A DNA stretch of 64,000 nt from Rhizobium sp. (GCA_019459285.1 JAIBEL010000031.1:1-64000), one strand, 5' to 3'. Counted from the first letter of the stretch, positions 53,321-63,734 are shown. The notes: a model not told the origin generated them from the letters alone. Numbers and translations: made by a program.

Positions 53321-54399
53321 AAGCCTCGCTGGCCGACAAGCTCGCTCGCGCCGACGAGCGGCTCGAGGAACTCGACGCCTTGCTGTCGCAGCCGGAAATC
53401 GCCGGTGACATGGAAAGCTATCGCAAGCTCACCCGCGAGCATGCCGATCTCAGCCCGGTAGTGGCGCTTTATCGCCAATACAAGCAAACCGAGGCTGACC
53501 AGAAAACCGCCAGCGAGATGCTTGCCGACCCGGACATGCGCGAACTCGCCGAAGCGGAACTCGCAGATTGCGCAACGAAAATCGGGCAACTGGAAGCCGA
53601 ACTGCAGACTGCGCTACTGCCGAAAGATCCCAACGACGAGCGCAACATCTTTCTGGAAATCCGCGCCGGCACCGGCGGCGACGAGTCGGCACTGTTCGCC
53701 GGCAACCTGTTGCGCATGTACACGCGCTACGCCGAGCGCCAGGGCTGGAAAGTCGAGATCGTCTCGGAAAACCCCGGCGAAGTGGGGGGTTACAAGGAAG
53801 CGATCCTCCGCATCGTTGGGCAAGGCGCATACTCGCGTCTGAAATTCGAATCCGGTGGCCACCGCGTGCAACGCGTGCCCGAAACCGAATCGCAGGGCCG
53901 CATCCACACCTCGGCCTGCACCGTCGCCGTGATGCCGGAAGCCGACGAAGTCGGCGAAGTCGACATCAACCCCGCCGACCTGCGCATCGACACCTTCCGC
54001 GCGTCGGGCGCCGGCGGCCAGCACATCAACAAGACCGACTCCGCAGTACGCATCACCCACCTGCCCACCGGCCTCGTGGTCGAATGTCAGGACGACCGCT
54101 CCCAGCACCGCAACCGCGCCCAGGCGATGAGCGTACTGGCGGCACGCCTGAAGGATCGCGAAATCCAGGCGCAGCACGCCACCGAAGCCAGCACCCGCAA
54201 GAGCCTGATCGGCAGCGGCGACCGCTCCGACCGGATCCGGACCTACAACTTCCCTCAGGGTCGCATCACCGATCATCGCATCAACCTCACGCTGTACAAG
54301 ATCGACGCGGTAATGGACGGCGATCTCACCGAACTGCTCGATGCGCTGGCGGCCGAACATCAGGCCGAATTGCTGGCGACGCTTGCTGGCGAGGGTTGA
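53317..54399 (+). CDS. prfA: Peptide chain release factor 1
   Basis: A 360-aa release factor that reads UAA and UAG stop codons. The peptidyl-hydrolysis motif GGQ is at about residue 233 ([15 protein letters not shown]), and the glutamine is methylated by PrmC, encoded next. [18 protein letters not shown] and the RF1-type anticodon region [19 protein letters not shown] are present. The ATG overlaps the hemA stop. Confidence 0.98.
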   Translation: MKASLADKLARADERLEELDALLSQPEIAGDMESYRKLTREHADLSPVVALYRQYKQTEADQKTASEMLADPDMRELAEAELADCATKIGQLEAELQTALLPKDPNDERNIFLEIRAGTGGDESALFAGNLLRMYTRYAERQGWKVEIVSENPGEVGGYKEAILRIVGQGAYSRLKFESGGHRVQRVPETESQGRIHTSACTVAVMPEADEVGEVDINPADLRIDTFRASGAGGQHINKTDSAVRITHLPTGLVVECQDDRSQHRNRAQAMSVLAARLKDREIQAQHATEASTRKSLIGSGDRSDRIRTYNFPQGRITDHRINLTLYKIDAVMDGDLTELLDALAAEHQAELLATLAGEG

Positions 54400-54402
54400 C
54401 GC

Positions 54403-55266
54403 ATGACACGCGAGGCGGCGACCGTCGCCAGCCTGCTCAACGACGCCACAACACGCATTGGCGCGACGCTCGGACTGGAAACACGCGAAGCGCGGCTGGA
54501 AGCGCGCGTGCTCGCCGCGTTTGCTTGGGGCGTAGCGCCAGCCTGGCTGATCGCGCACGACACGGACCTGCCGCACCAGGCGCAAATCACGCAATTCGGG
54601 ACGCTGCTCGCGCGCAGGCTGGCCGGCGAGCCGATCGCCTATCTCACCGGCATGCGCGAGTTTTACGGCCGCAGCTTTCGCGTGTCGCCCGACGTCCTGA
54701 TCCCTCGACCCGATACCGAATCGCTGGTGGAACAGGCCCTGGCGCACATGCCAGACGGCCAGGCAGCAACGGTCCTCGATCTCGGCACCGGCAGCGGCTG
54801 CATCGCCATCACATTGGCACTGGAACGACCGCTTGCATGCGTGACCGCCGTGGATCGCTCCGCCACCGTGCTCGCCACCGCGACACACAATGGCAGCATC
54901 CTCAACGCACCTGTCGAGTTTCTGACCAGCGACTGGTTTTCTGCCCTGGCCGGACGCCGCTTCGACCTCATTGTCGGCAACCCGCCCTATATCGCCGCCG
55001 CCGATCCCCACCTGGCGCGTGGGGATGTGCGATTCGAGCCGCTTTCCGCGCTCGCAGCGGGTCCGGACGGTCTGGTCGACCTGCGCCGCCTGATCGCGGC
55101 GGCACCCGGACACCTCAAGCCCGGCGGCGCGCTGCTGCTGGAACATGGGTACGATCAGGCGAATGCCGTCCGGGCCTTGCTCCAAGCCGCGGGATTCTCC
55201 CATCCGCAAAGCTGGCCGGATCTGTCCGGCATCTGCCGTGTCAGCGGCGGGATCTTGTCGGAATAA
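54403..55266 (+). CDS. prmC: Release-factor glutamine methyltransferase PrmC (HemK)
   Basis: A 287-aa SAM methyltransferase that methylates the GGQ glutamine of release factors. The SAM motif is VLDLGTGSGCIAITLALE near 125, and the catalytic NPPY motif starts at Asn193 (IVGNPPYIAAADPHL). It begins 3 bp after prfA, and this gene order is highly conserved. Confidence 0.97.
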   Translation: MTREAATVASLLNDATTRIGATLGLETREARLEARVLAAFAWGVAPAWLIAHDTDLPHQAQITQFGTLLARRLAGEPIAYLTGMREFYGRSFRVSPDVLIPRPDTESLVEQALAHMPDGQAATVLDLGTGSGCIAITLALERPLACVTAVDRSATVLATATHNGSILNAPVEFLTSDWFSALAGRRFDLIVGNPPYIAAADPHLARGDVRFEPLSALAAGPDGLVDLRRLIAAAPGHLKPGGALLLEHGYDQANAVRALLQAAGFSHPQSWPDLSGICRVSGGILSE

Positions 55267-55409
55267 TTTACACTCGCCCTAAGCCAGGGCACGCCCGATA
55301 GACCGGCAGACAGCATAAGATGGGCAATTCAGACAGGAATGACGTACATTGGTGCGATTCTTGCTGTATTTTCCAGGGACAGAATCCAGAATGATTATCG
55401 AGGCCTGAC

Positions 55410-56075
55410 ATGTCCGACCACACACCCGAAACTCAAGACACCTCGCCCGAGGCATCGCCAAACAGCGAGATCAATCCCTCGCGCCGTAGACTGGCGGGGG
55501 CCGCACTGGGCGTATCCGCCATTTTCACACTGGCCAGCCGGCCCGTGTTGGCGGCAGACCAGTGCCTATCGCCTTCGGGTGCCGTTTCGGGCAATCTGAG
55601 CCAGCATGGCACCCCTACGCTGTGTAGCGGCAGAACGCCGGGTTACTGGAAAACGCATTCGGGATCCTGGCCGTCGCCTTATCTACCCGGGAGCTGCAAC
55701 GCGGGGAATAGCTGCAATCAGGTCCAGAACTGGAAAGGCGGCACCCTGTTCCATCCGCTTTTTTCCGGCACCCAGTTCATGGCGGATCTCGATGGCAATC
55801 CCGGCACGCCCAAGACCTCGCTTTCCTTAATGCAGGTTCTGATGCTGACCAATGGTTCCAATCCCTGGGGGTTGGCGGACCCGGACAATTTGGGCGCGCA
55901 TATCGTTGCCGCACTGTTGAATGCCAAAGCCGGTTTAACTCCGGTCCTCTCGGAAACGGACGTGATCGGCATCTGGAACGAATGGGTCAGCAAAGGCTAC
56001 TTCGAGCCCACGGCCAACGTGCAATGGAATTCGGCGCAGATCGTGGATTACCTCAAGACCACCATGCCCGTATGA
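55410..56075 (+). CDS. Exported protein of an HPr-rel-A type cassette (Tat-like signal)
   Basis: A 221-aa protein with a twin-arginine-type signal (SRRRLAGAALGVSAIFTLASRP, given here in its core RRRLAGAALGVSAIFTL) and cleavage near VLAADQ. The mature part has paired cysteines (Cys at DQCLSPSG and LCSGRTPGYW, then SCNAGNSCNQ) and a TPGYWKTHSGSWPSPY motif seen in secreted proteins of unknown function. It precedes a PqqD-like, HprK-like and nucleotidyltransferase set (37-bp gap) and may be the substrate of those enzymes. No function is known. Confidence 0.82.
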   Translation: MSDHTPETQDTSPEASPNSEINPSRRRLAGAALGVSAIFTLASRPVLAADQCLSPSGAVSGNLSQHGTPTLCSGRTPGYWKTHSGSWPSPYLPGSCNAGNSCNQVQNWKGGTLFHPLFSGTQFMADLDGNPGTPKTSLSLMQVLMLTNGSNPWGLADPDNLGAHIVAALLNAKAGLTPVLSETDVIGIWNEWVSKGYFEPTANVQWNSAQIVDYLKTTMPV

Positions 56076-56111
56076 TCTGAGCTTTCCTCCCACGCTTCCC
56101 GTCAAACCCGA

Positions 56112-56366
56112 TTGGCACGTTTTCAGATCAAATCCTTTGAAAAGGAAGCTGTGGTATTCGACACGGCATCCGGCGACACCCACCATCTCGCACCGTTCAA
56201 CGTAGCGCTGTTCCAACTGGTCCAGGACAACCCGGGCATGAGTTTGGACGAACTGCATGGCGCCCTGGCTTCCCGGCTATCACTCGAGCCCGGCCCGGAT
56301 CTCGTCCATCAAACGGATCAAGCGCTCGCGAGCCTGCGTCGGATCGGCTTGCTGGAAACACCATGA
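56112..56366 (+). CDS. HPr-rel-A system PqqD-family peptide chaperone
   Basis: An 84-aa PqqD-like domain (winged-helix RRE fold): VVFDTASGDTHHLAPFNVALFQLV followed by LDELHGALASRL and a final LRRIGLLETP helix. PqqD-like proteins bind leader or peptide substrates and present them to modifying enzymes. The start appears to be TTG at 56112, since no ATG or GTG precedes the conserved part. Its stop overlaps the kinase gene ATG (ATGA at 56363-56366). Confidence 0.82.
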   Translation: MARFQIKSFEKEAVVFDTASGDTHHLAPFNVALFQLVQDNPGMSLDELHGALASRLSLEPGPDLVHQTDQALASLRRIGLLETP

Positions 56367-57283
56367 AACTGCTCCAGCTCTCTCCGTCCGATTTGCGGCA
56401 TCAACTCGCCGGGAACGGCGTATGGTTACGCACCGGCCCTTTCTCGCTCCGAATCCGTTCGCGCCTGCCGCGCGTTGCCGAGGGGCTGACTGAGCTCTAT
56501 GGCCAATTTGAAGTGCGCAACGCGCACCAGGCTTTTGCGGATTTTCATGTCGAACTGAATCCTCCTTCCCGCCTGCGACGCTGGTTCCGTCCGCAGGTCA
56601 ATTTCTCCTTCGATGGCGCCCAGCCCTTCAAGCCGCTGCCGCTGGACCAGGCCTACCCCATGCTGGAATGGGGCCTGAACTGGTGCGTCTCGATGCACGC
56701 GCACCATTACCTGATCATTCATGCCGCCGTAGTGGAGAAGAATGGCCTGGCCGCCATTCTTCCGGCCCCGCCCGGCTCGGGAAAAAGCACCCTGACCGCA
56801 GGACTGGTGTTGTCGGGCTGGCGCCTGCTTTCCGACGAACTGACCCTGATCGATCGCAGGACAGGCCTGCTCCATGCGTTGCCGCGCCCCGTCAGCCTGA
56901 AAAACCAGTCGATCGACGTCATTCGCCAGTTCAGCCCTGAAGCCTTCATCAATCGCGTCTCCCACGACACCGCCAAAGGCTCCGTGGCGCACATGCGCCC
57001 CCCTCGTGACAGCGTACTGCGCCAGCATGAACCGGCCCGTCCCGGCTGGGTGATTTTTCCCAAATGGGAGGCCGGTGCCGAAACACGGTTGACCCCCCGC
57101 TCCCGCGCCGAGACGTTCATGTTTCTGGCACAGAATGCATTCAACTACAGCCATCTGGGCGCGGACGGTTTTCGCGTCGGCACCACGCTGATCGATCATG
57201 CACACTGTTACGATTTCCGCTACAGCACATTGAGCGAGGCTGTCGCCGCTTTCGATCGTCTGGCCGAACGCCGGGCTGTGTGA
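56363..57283 (+). CDS. HprK-related kinase A
   Basis: A 306-aa protein related to the HPr kinase/phosphorylase C-terminal domain. The P-loop is APPGSGKSTLTAGLVLSGW (Gly138-Ser-Gly-Lys141), with SDELTLIDRRTG following and KNQSIDVIRQF in the HprK-like loop. Family members in biosynthetic cassettes phosphorylate peptides, and related lasso-peptide kinases are known. It overlaps the PqqD-like gene upstream and the nucleotidyltransferase gene downstream, where a GTG at 57280 overlaps its stop (GTGA). Confidence 0.88.
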   Translation: MKLLQLSPSDLRHQLAGNGVWLRTGPFSLRIRSRLPRVAEGLTELYGQFEVRNAHQAFADFHVELNPPSRLRRWFRPQVNFSFDGAQPFKPLPLDQAYPMLEWGLNWCVSMHAHHYLIIHAAVVEKNGLAAILPAPPGSGKSTLTAGLVLSGWRLLSDELTLIDRRTGLLHALPRPVSLKNQSIDVIRQFSPEAFINRVSHDTAKGSVAHMRPPRDSVLRQHEPARPGWVIFPKWEAGAETRLTPRSRAETFMFLAQNAFNYSHLGADGFRVGTTLIDHAHCYDFRYSTLSEAVAAFDRLAERRAV

Positions 57284-57288
57284 AATTC

Positions 57289-58386
57289 ATGAAATCCAGG
57301 TCCCGCGATTTGCTCAGTTGCACCTTGCGTTTGCCCGATTCCGTCACGCGCTTTTCGATGGGCGAATGGGACCTGCTGGTGCGACAGGCCCGGAGTGCCG
57401 GCCTGCTGGCACGTGTTCGACATGTTCTGGCCCGACACCAGCTGACCGAAGCCATCCCGGCCGTCGCACGCTGGCATTTTGATGCGGCGGCCACGCTGGC
57501 TGCGAAGCAGCAACTGGCCGTACGCTGGGAAGTGGACAAGATCCGTACCGCCTTGAAAGGTCTGGCCTTCCCCTTCATTCTCCTGAAAGGCAGCGCCTAC
57601 GTCGTGGCCAATCTGCCCGCGGCAAGCGGACGCCTGTTCAATGACATCGATATCCTGGTCCCGCGGGCGCAACTTGGCGCGGTCGAAGCCGCACTCATGC
57701 TTGCTGGCTGGCACCCGGCACTGCTGTCGGACTACGACCAGCGCTACTACCGCCGCTGGATGCATGAGATCCCGCCGCTGCAACATGCCGTCCGCGCCAC
57801 GGTGATCGACGTGCATCACGCCATCCTGCCCGATACGGCACGTTATCACCCGGATTCCGCCACCCTGCGCAGCCGTGCCGTCGCAGTGGCGGACATGCCG
57901 GGCGTCCAGGTACTGGCGACGGAAGATCGCATCCTGCATTCGGCCACCCACGTATTTCACGACGGCGAATTGCCGCACGGCCTGCGCGATCTGACCGACC
58001 TCGACCTGTTGCTGCGCGACGCCGCTGCCGACCCCGATTTCTGGCCGCGGCTGACGGCGCGCGCCAACGAGCTGCAACTGGGTCGCTCGCTGTTCTATGC
58101 GCTGCGTTATCTACGCTATTTTCTCGATACGCCGATTCCCGACAGTGCGATCGCGGCCCTCGAACGCGACAAGCCGAATCGCCTCACCCTCGCCCTGATG
58201 GACCGCATCTTCACACGGGTCCTCGCGCCCGACCATGCGAGCTGCGCCGATCGCTTCACGCCAGCCGCGCGTCTGGCCACTTTCGTGCGCGCCCACTGGC
58301 TGCGCATGCCCGTTCATCTGCTGATCCCGCATCTGCTTCACAAAGCCTTCGTCAGTCCCTATCAGCGAAACGAGAAACCGGCTTGA
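57289..58386 (+). CDS. Nucleotidyltransferase family protein of the HPr-rel-A cassette
   Basis: A 365-aa protein of the NTP_transf_5 type. FILLKGSAYVVANL and GRLFNDIDILVPRAQL (catalytic acidic pair Asp-x-Asp) lie near residues 95-125. Helices follow, and HATHVFHDG-like histidines occur near 220. It may add a nucleotide to the phosphorylated substrate of the preceding kinase. The ATG at 57289 is listed; a GTG at 57280 that overlaps the kinase stop is equally plausible and would add three residues. It ends at the grxD promoter. Confidence 0.82.
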   Translation: MKSRSRDLLSCTLRLPDSVTRFSMGEWDLLVRQARSAGLLARVRHVLARHQLTEAIPAVARWHFDAAATLAAKQQLAVRWEVDKIRTALKGLAFPFILLKGSAYVVANLPAASGRLFNDIDILVPRAQLGAVEAALMLAGWHPALLSDYDQRYYRRWMHEIPPLQHAVRATVIDVHHAILPDTARYHPDSATLRSRAVAVADMPGVQVLATEDRILHSATHVFHDGELPHGLRDLTDLDLLLRDAAADPDFWPRLTARANELQLGRSLFYALRYLRYFLDTPIPDSAIAALERDKPNRLTLALMDRIFTRVLAPDHASCADRFTPAARLATFVRAHWLRMPVHLLIPHLLHKAFVSPYQRNEKPA

Positions 58387-58410
58387 CGCCGGTTTCGCCG
58401 AGCGTATAAT
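58383..58410 (+). promoter_or_regulatory. Sigma-70-type promoter of grxD
   Basis: TTGACG (58383-58388), a 16-bp spacer, then TATAAT (58405-58410), a near-consensus promoter. It overlaps the stop codon of the nucleotidyltransferase gene and lies 39 bp before the grxD ATG. Confidence 0.75.
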
Positions 58411-58448
58411 TCCCGACTATTCCAGTCAAGTATTGTCCAGGAGCTCCC

Positions 58449-58769
58449 ATGACCCCTCTCGACCGCATCCGTGACCAAGTAACCAACAATACCGTCGTGC
58501 TGTACATGAAAGGCACACCCCAGTTTCCGCAGTGCGGCTTCTCGTCGCGCGCGGCGCAAGTGCTGCAGGCTTGCGGCGTGAAGGATTTTCTGGCGGTGAA
58601 CGTGCTGGCCGATCCGGAAATTTTCGAAAACCTGAAGCACTACGCCAACTGGCCGACGTTCCCGCAGCTGTATGTGAAGGGCGAACTGATCGGCGGCTCC
58701 GACATCATGATCGAGATGTACCAGAAGGGTGAAATCCAGAAGTTGCTGGAAGAAGCGCAGGCCGCCTGA
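58449..58769 (+). CDS. grxD: Monothiol glutaredoxin GrxD
   Basis: A 106-aa CGFS-type monothiol glutaredoxin (FPQCGFSSRA, Cys29). It carries or transfers [2Fe-2S] clusters with glutathione in the cytoplasm. The conserved WPTFPQLYVKGELIGGSDI helix-loop follows. Length and motif are standard. It is a single gene with its own promoter and terminator. Confidence 0.97.
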   Translation: MTPLDRIRDQVTNNTVVLYMKGTPQFPQCGFSSRAAQVLQACGVKDFLAVNVLADPEIFENLKHYANWPTFPQLYVKGELIGGSDIMIEMYQKGEIQKLLEEAQAA

Positions 58770-58786
58770 TCTGCCGCCACCCACGC

Positions 58787-58814
58787 AAAAAAGCCGACCT
58801 GAGTCGGCTTTTTT
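58787..58814. terminator. Bidirectional terminator between grxD and ntrC
   Basis: A6, then GCCGAC (58793-58798), CTGA, GTCGGC (58803-58808), then T6. A-runs on one side and T-runs on the other let it end transcription from both grxD (+) and ntrC (-). Confidence 0.9.
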
Positions 58815-58845
58815 GTTGTGCGAATTCCGCCGAGCACGCGGGCAA

Positions 58846-60264
58846 CTATTTGGACTCGTCCCCCTCGGATTCCGCATCCATCCCCAGCTCATGGATTTTC
58901 CGCGTGAGGGTATTGCGCCCCCAGCCGAGAAGGTGTGCGGCTTCGATCCGGCGTCCCCCGGTGTGGCGTAGCGCCACCTCGATCAGCGTTTTTTCGTAAG
59001 CCTGGGTGAGGTCGTCCAGAATCGCCGCCTCGCCGCGCGCCAGCCGCGCGCTGGCTTCGGCAGCCAGCCCCTGCAGCCAGTCGCCGCCGGGCTGCTCGGC
59101 CGTTCCCTGCATCAGATCGGCCGGCAGATCACCCACCTCGACCACCTGACCGGGCGCCATCACGGTCAGGTAATGACTGACGTTCTCGAGCTGGCGCACG
59201 TTGCCGCTCCACGGCAGATTGACCAGCGTCTTCATCGCGGCGTCCGACACGCCCTTGGTCTCCATCCCCAGTTCGCGCGCACTTTTCTGCATGAAATGGC
59301 GCACCAGCAAGGGAATATCCTCGCGCCGCTCGCGCAGCGCCGGCAGGCGCAGGCGGATCACGTTGAGACGGTGGAACAGATCTTCGCGGAATAATCCCTC
59401 GCGCACTCGCACTTCCAGATCCTGGTGGGTGGCGGCGATCACCCGCACATTGACCTTGATCGGCGTATGACCGCCGACACGGTAAAACTGCCCGTCGGCC
59501 AGCACGCGCAGCAAACGGGTCTGTAATTCGGCCGGCATGTCGCCGATCTCGTCCAGAAACAGCGTGCCGCCGTCGGCCTGCTCGAAGCGGCCGCGCCGCT
59601 GCGCCGCTGCGCCGGTAAACGCACCGCGCTCATGCCCGAAGAGTTCGGACTCCAGCAGATCCCTGGGGATGGCCGCAGTATTCAGTGCGATGAACGGCGC
59701 GCTGGCACGCGGGCTGTGGCGATGCAACGCACGCGCCACCAGTTCCTTGCCGCTGCCCGATTCGCCCGTGATCAGCACGGTGGCATGCGACTGCGCCAAT
59801 CGCCCGATGGCGCGAAACACCTCCTGCATCGCGGGTGCCTGCCCGAGGATTTCCGGTACCGGCGCATCGCTGGTGGCAGGCACGTCTCGGCTGGCGTTTT
59901 CCGCCAGTGCGCGACGCACCAGTTCGAGCGCCTGGTCGACGTCGAAAGGCTTGGGTAGGTATTCGAATGCGCCGCCCTGGAAGGCCGCCACCGCGCTGTC
60001 GAGATCGGAATACGCCGTCATGATGATGACGGGTACCTTGGGCAGCCGCTCCTTCAGCGCCTGCAGCAACTCCAGGCCGCTCACCCCCGGCATGCGGATG
60101 TCGGACAGCACGGCGGTGGGCGTGCTGCGTTCCAGTTCGCGCAGCGCATCGCTGCCAGAACTGAAAGTCATGCACGCTATATCTTCACGCAGCAGGGCTT
60201 TTTCGAGTACCCAGCGGATGGAGCGGTCGTCGTCAATGATCCAGACGCAGCTTGATTTCGACAT
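58846..60264 (-). CDS. ntrC: Nitrogen regulation response regulator NtrC (GlnG)
   Basis: A 472-aa sigma-54 activator. The receiver domain has Asp10/11/12-type acids and the phosphoacceptor Asp55 in LSDIRMPGVSGLELL. The AAA+ domain shows Walker A GESGSGKELVARAL, the sigma-54 contact loop GAFTGA, and the R-finger region. The C-terminal Fis-type HTH is AAHLLGWGRNTLTRKIHELG. The start is ATG 60264 (MSKSSCVWIIDDD), which matches the family; an upstream frame to 60327 is non-conserved. It follows ntrB by 5 bp. Confidence 0.96.
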   Translation of the reverse strand: MSKSSCVWIIDDDRSIRWVLEKALLREDIACMTFSSGSDALRELERSTPTAVLSDIRMPGVSGLELLQALKERLPKVPVIIMTAYSDLDSAVAAFQGGAFEYLPKPFDVDQALELVRRALAENASRDVPATSDAPVPEILGQAPAMQEVFRAIGRLAQSHATVLITGESGSGKELVARALHRHSPRASAPFIALNTAAIPRDLLESELFGHERGAFTGAAAQRRGRFEQADGGTLFLDEIGDMPAELQTRLLRVLADGQFYRVGGHTPIKVNVRVIAATHQDLEVRVREGLFREDLFHRLNVIRLRLPALRERREDIPLLVRHFMQKSARELGMETKGVSDAAMKTLVNLPWSGNVRQLENVSHYLTVMAPGQVVEVGDLPADLMQGTAEQPGGDWLQGLAAEASARLARGEAAILDDLTQAYEKTLIEVALRHTGGRRIEAAHLLGWGRNTLTRKIHELGMDAESEGDESK

Positions 60265-60269
60265 AGTGT

Positions 60270-61325
60270 TCAGCCAGGCAAAGGAAGAAAAATGGAAAAT
60301 GCGGTATGGCCGGGGCGGCTTTCGCAATCGATGGTGCCGTGGTTTTGCGCGACCAGCGTCTGCGCAACGGCAAGCCCGAGCCCGCTGCCGCCTTCGCGCC
60401 CGGACACCAGCGGAAAGAAAATCTGTTCACGAATCTCTTCGGGTATGCCCGGACCGTTGTCGATGATCTCGACGCGCATCCCGAGCTGGTAGCGCCGGCT
60501 TTCCAGCGTGATCTGCCGCGCCACTCGGGTCTTGAAAATGATCTCACCCTGGCCATGCATCGCCTGCACGGCATTGCGTGCGATATTAAGCGTCGCCTGG
60601 ATCAGTTGTTCGGCATCGGCCCGGATTTCAGGCAGGCTGATATCGTAGTCGCGGCGGAGCGACATGCTCGGGGTTTCAGCCAGGATCAGGCTGCGAACCC
60701 GCTCCAGGACTTCGTGGATATTCACCGCACCAAAACGGGGCATACGATGCGGGGTAAGCAGCCGCTCCATCAGCGACTGCAAGCGATCGGATTCCTTGAT
60801 GATGACCTGGGTGTATTCACGCAGGGATTCGCGCGGCAACTCGTGTTCCAGCAGTTGTGCCGCGCCACGGATGCCGCCGAGCGGATTCTTGATTTCATGC
60901 GCCAGGTTGCGCAGCAGTTCGCGGTTGGCTTCCTGTTGCAGGCGCGCCTGTTCCAGCCGGGCGATACGAAGATGCGGATCGACCGCGCGCATTTCGATCA
61001 GCACGGCGTCCTCCGGCTTGTCCAGCGGCGACACGCTGCAGCTGAGGCGGATCGGCGGATGACCGCTCACCACCACGTCGAGTTCATATTCGATGACGGT
61101 TTCCTGCTGGGTACATGCCGTCTGGACCGCGGCAAGCAACTCGGGGCTGCGCTCGAACACCGACATGGCATCGTCCCCAAGCAGCAGGACGCCGGATACG
61201 CCCAGCAAGGTCTCGGCTGCAGGATTGACATACAGGATGCGGCGCCCGGCATCCAGAATCAGGGTGCCGGTGGAAAGGGAATCCAGTCCTGAATAATCGG
61301 TGGGCGAGAACGGCGGCATGCTCAT
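60270..61325 (-). CDS. ntrB: Nitrogen regulation sensor kinase NtrB (GlnL)
   Basis: A 351-aa cytoplasmic kinase with an N-terminal PAS domain and the H-box NLAHEIKNPLGGIRGAAQLLE. HATPase motifs are N-box LIQATLNIARNAVQAM, DNGPGIPEEI and GGSGLGLAVAQTLV. It phosphorylates NtrC under nitrogen limitation, controlled by PII. The start at 61325 (MSMPPFSPTDYSG) follows the family pattern; two in-frame ATGs (61325 and 61319) are close together. Its upstream frame runs into the REP-like repeats. Confidence 0.95.
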   Translation of the reverse strand: MSMPPFSPTDYSGLDSLSTGTLILDAGRRILYVNPAAETLLGVSGVLLLGDDAMSVFERSPELLAAVQTACTQQETVIEYELDVVVSGHPPIRLSCSVSPLDKPEDAVLIEMRAVDPHLRIARLEQARLQQEANRELLRNLAHEIKNPLGGIRGAAQLLEHELPRESLREYTQVIIKESDRLQSLMERLLTPHRMPRFGAVNIHEVLERVRSLILAETPSMSLRRDYDISLPEIRADAEQLIQATLNIARNAVQAMHGQGEIIFKTRVARQITLESRRYQLGMRVEIIDNGPGIPEEIREQIFFPLVSGREGGSGLGLAVAQTLVAQNHGTIDCESRPGHTAFSIFLPLPG

Positions 61326-61356
61326 GCACTCAGTTGAAGCACTGATTGTGCCAGAG

Positions 61357-61409
61357 CGTGGTTCTTGACGCTTCAGCGTCTTTAGAACCACGGCCTACCT
61401 CTTGCGGGT
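61357..61409. repeat. REP-like palindromic repeat, copy 2
   Basis: First of two nearly identical units in tandem with a 57-bp period. It has arms CGTGGTTCTTGACGC ... and AACCACG, and the tail GCCTACCTCTTGCGGGT. It shares its architecture and tail with the element inside nifJ at 28077-28129. It lies between ntrB and the DUF4124 gene. Confidence 0.85.
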
Positions 61410-61413
61410 GGAG

Positions 61414-61466
61414 CGTGGTTCTTGACGCTTCAGCGTCTTTGGAGCCACGGCCTACGTCTTGCGGGT
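61414..61466. repeat. REP-like palindromic repeat, copy 3
   Basis: The second unit in tandem with 61357-61409, starting 57 bp later and differing from it by a few bases (GGAGCCACGG instead of AGAACCACGG; CCTACGTCTTGCGGGT tail). Such units usually act as mRNA 3' hairpins or mobile REP elements. Confidence 0.85.
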
Positions 61467-61512
61467 GGGGCCTGCTGGGCGCTTCGGCGCATCGAGTGCG
61501 CGTGCGGGCGAC

Positions 61513-61983
61513 TTATTTCAGATTGGCCAGTTCCCGCTGGATGGAGGTGATGTTCTGATCGTGCTGCTGCACCGTCGTCCGTAGTTTGCTCACACGATCG
61601 AGGTAGGTGGCATCGGTCGCCCGTTCGCCCGGCTGCAGGCGTTCGCCCAACGTCAGCTGACGGCGCGCTTCATCGGCATTGCGGCGTTCGCTGGACAGTT
61701 CATCCTGCAGCACCTGGCGCCGGATATCGTCGCGCCGCTTCTGGGTGCCCGGATCGATACGCGGAAAATCCGCCGGGCTGGGCGTATAGGCGGCCCGTCG
61801 CGGCGCTTTGCCTCTGGCCGGCAGCTGTGCCGGCGCACCGGGCAGATCGACGCGCTTGGCGCCTTTCTTGTAGACATCGGTAAAGGTCACCTGACCGTTT
61901 TCATCGACGTACTTGTAGATTTCCGCCTGCGCAGGCGCAGCCAGTATCAGACACAGAAGGAAGGGCAGACGGGCGATGGACAT
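61513..61983 (-). CDS. DUF4124-domain exported protein
   Basis: A 156-aa periplasmic protein. A signal peptide (LPFLLCLILAAPAQA) is followed by the DUF4124 core AEIYKYVDENGQVTFTDVYKKG. The C-terminal half is arginine/glutamate-rich and likely coiled-coil (DELSSERRNADEARRQ; VSKLRTTVQQHDQNITSIQ). Function unknown. It sits between glnA and ntrB. The start at 61983 gives a normal signal peptide. Confidence 0.88.
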   Translation of the reverse strand: MSIARLPFLLCLILAAPAQAEIYKYVDENGQVTFTDVYKKGAKRVDLPGAPAQLPARGKAPRRAAYTPSPADFPRIDPGTQKRRDDIRRQVLQDELSSERRNADEARRQLTLGERLQPGERATDATYLDRVSKLRTTVQQHDQNITSIQRELANLK

Positions 61984-62074
61984 AGGGCTGAGTGTAGCGT
62001 ACCCGTTTGCTAACGGACATCGACCGGCCAATCTTGATCCCGGAACGGCCCGGTCAGTAGGCACACCAAAAAAA

Positions 62075-62092
62075 GGGCGGCCGAAGCCGCCC
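62075..62092 (-). terminator. Intrinsic terminator after glnA
   Basis: GGGCGGC (62075-62081), CGAA loop, GCCGCCC (62086-62092), with a run of seven A at 62068-62074 that is a T-tract on the minus strand. It lies ~25 bp past the glnA stop. Confidence 0.88.
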
Positions 62093-62115
62093 TATTATTT
62101 GCACACGTACTGTGT

Positions 62116-63525
<1,410 letters not shown>

Positions 63526-63613
63526 GCTGAATCTCCTCAAACTGAAATGAATTGAATTACGACGTTGGATGTCGCCCAAATCCGCCACACAAACGTCACA
63601 CAGAAAAGGTGTT

Positions 63614-63629
63614 AGCAGCAACCGTGCCA
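63614..63629 (-). promoter_or_regulatory. Sigma-54 promoter of glnA
   Basis: On the minus strand TGGCACGGTTGCTGCT: the -24 element TGGCACG is perfect, and GG and GC are separated by the required ten bases. It lies ~89 bp upstream of the glnA ATG and downstream of the NtrC sites, as sigma-54 promoters do. Confidence 0.8.
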
Positions 63630-63703
63630 TACCCAAAATCGAGCGCCAGCCATTGTGCCATAAGGCTCAAGCAAGCGGATAGTGCGCAATCATTTTCTCT
63701 ATC

Positions 63704-63718
63704 GCACCAAAATGACGC
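63704..63718. promoter_or_regulatory. NtrC site 2 (weaker)
   Basis: GCACCAAAATGACGC, a half-conserved version of the NtrC palindrome. Its centre is 31 bp from the stronger site at 63735-63749, about three helical turns. Confidence 0.6.
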
Positions 63719-63734
63719 GCGAAAGACAAGCAAC

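Noticed and set aside
53568-55301. A 577-codon + strand frame across prfA and prmC
   Set aside because: Arginine/histidine-rich, overlaps two well-identified genes in another frame, no motif.
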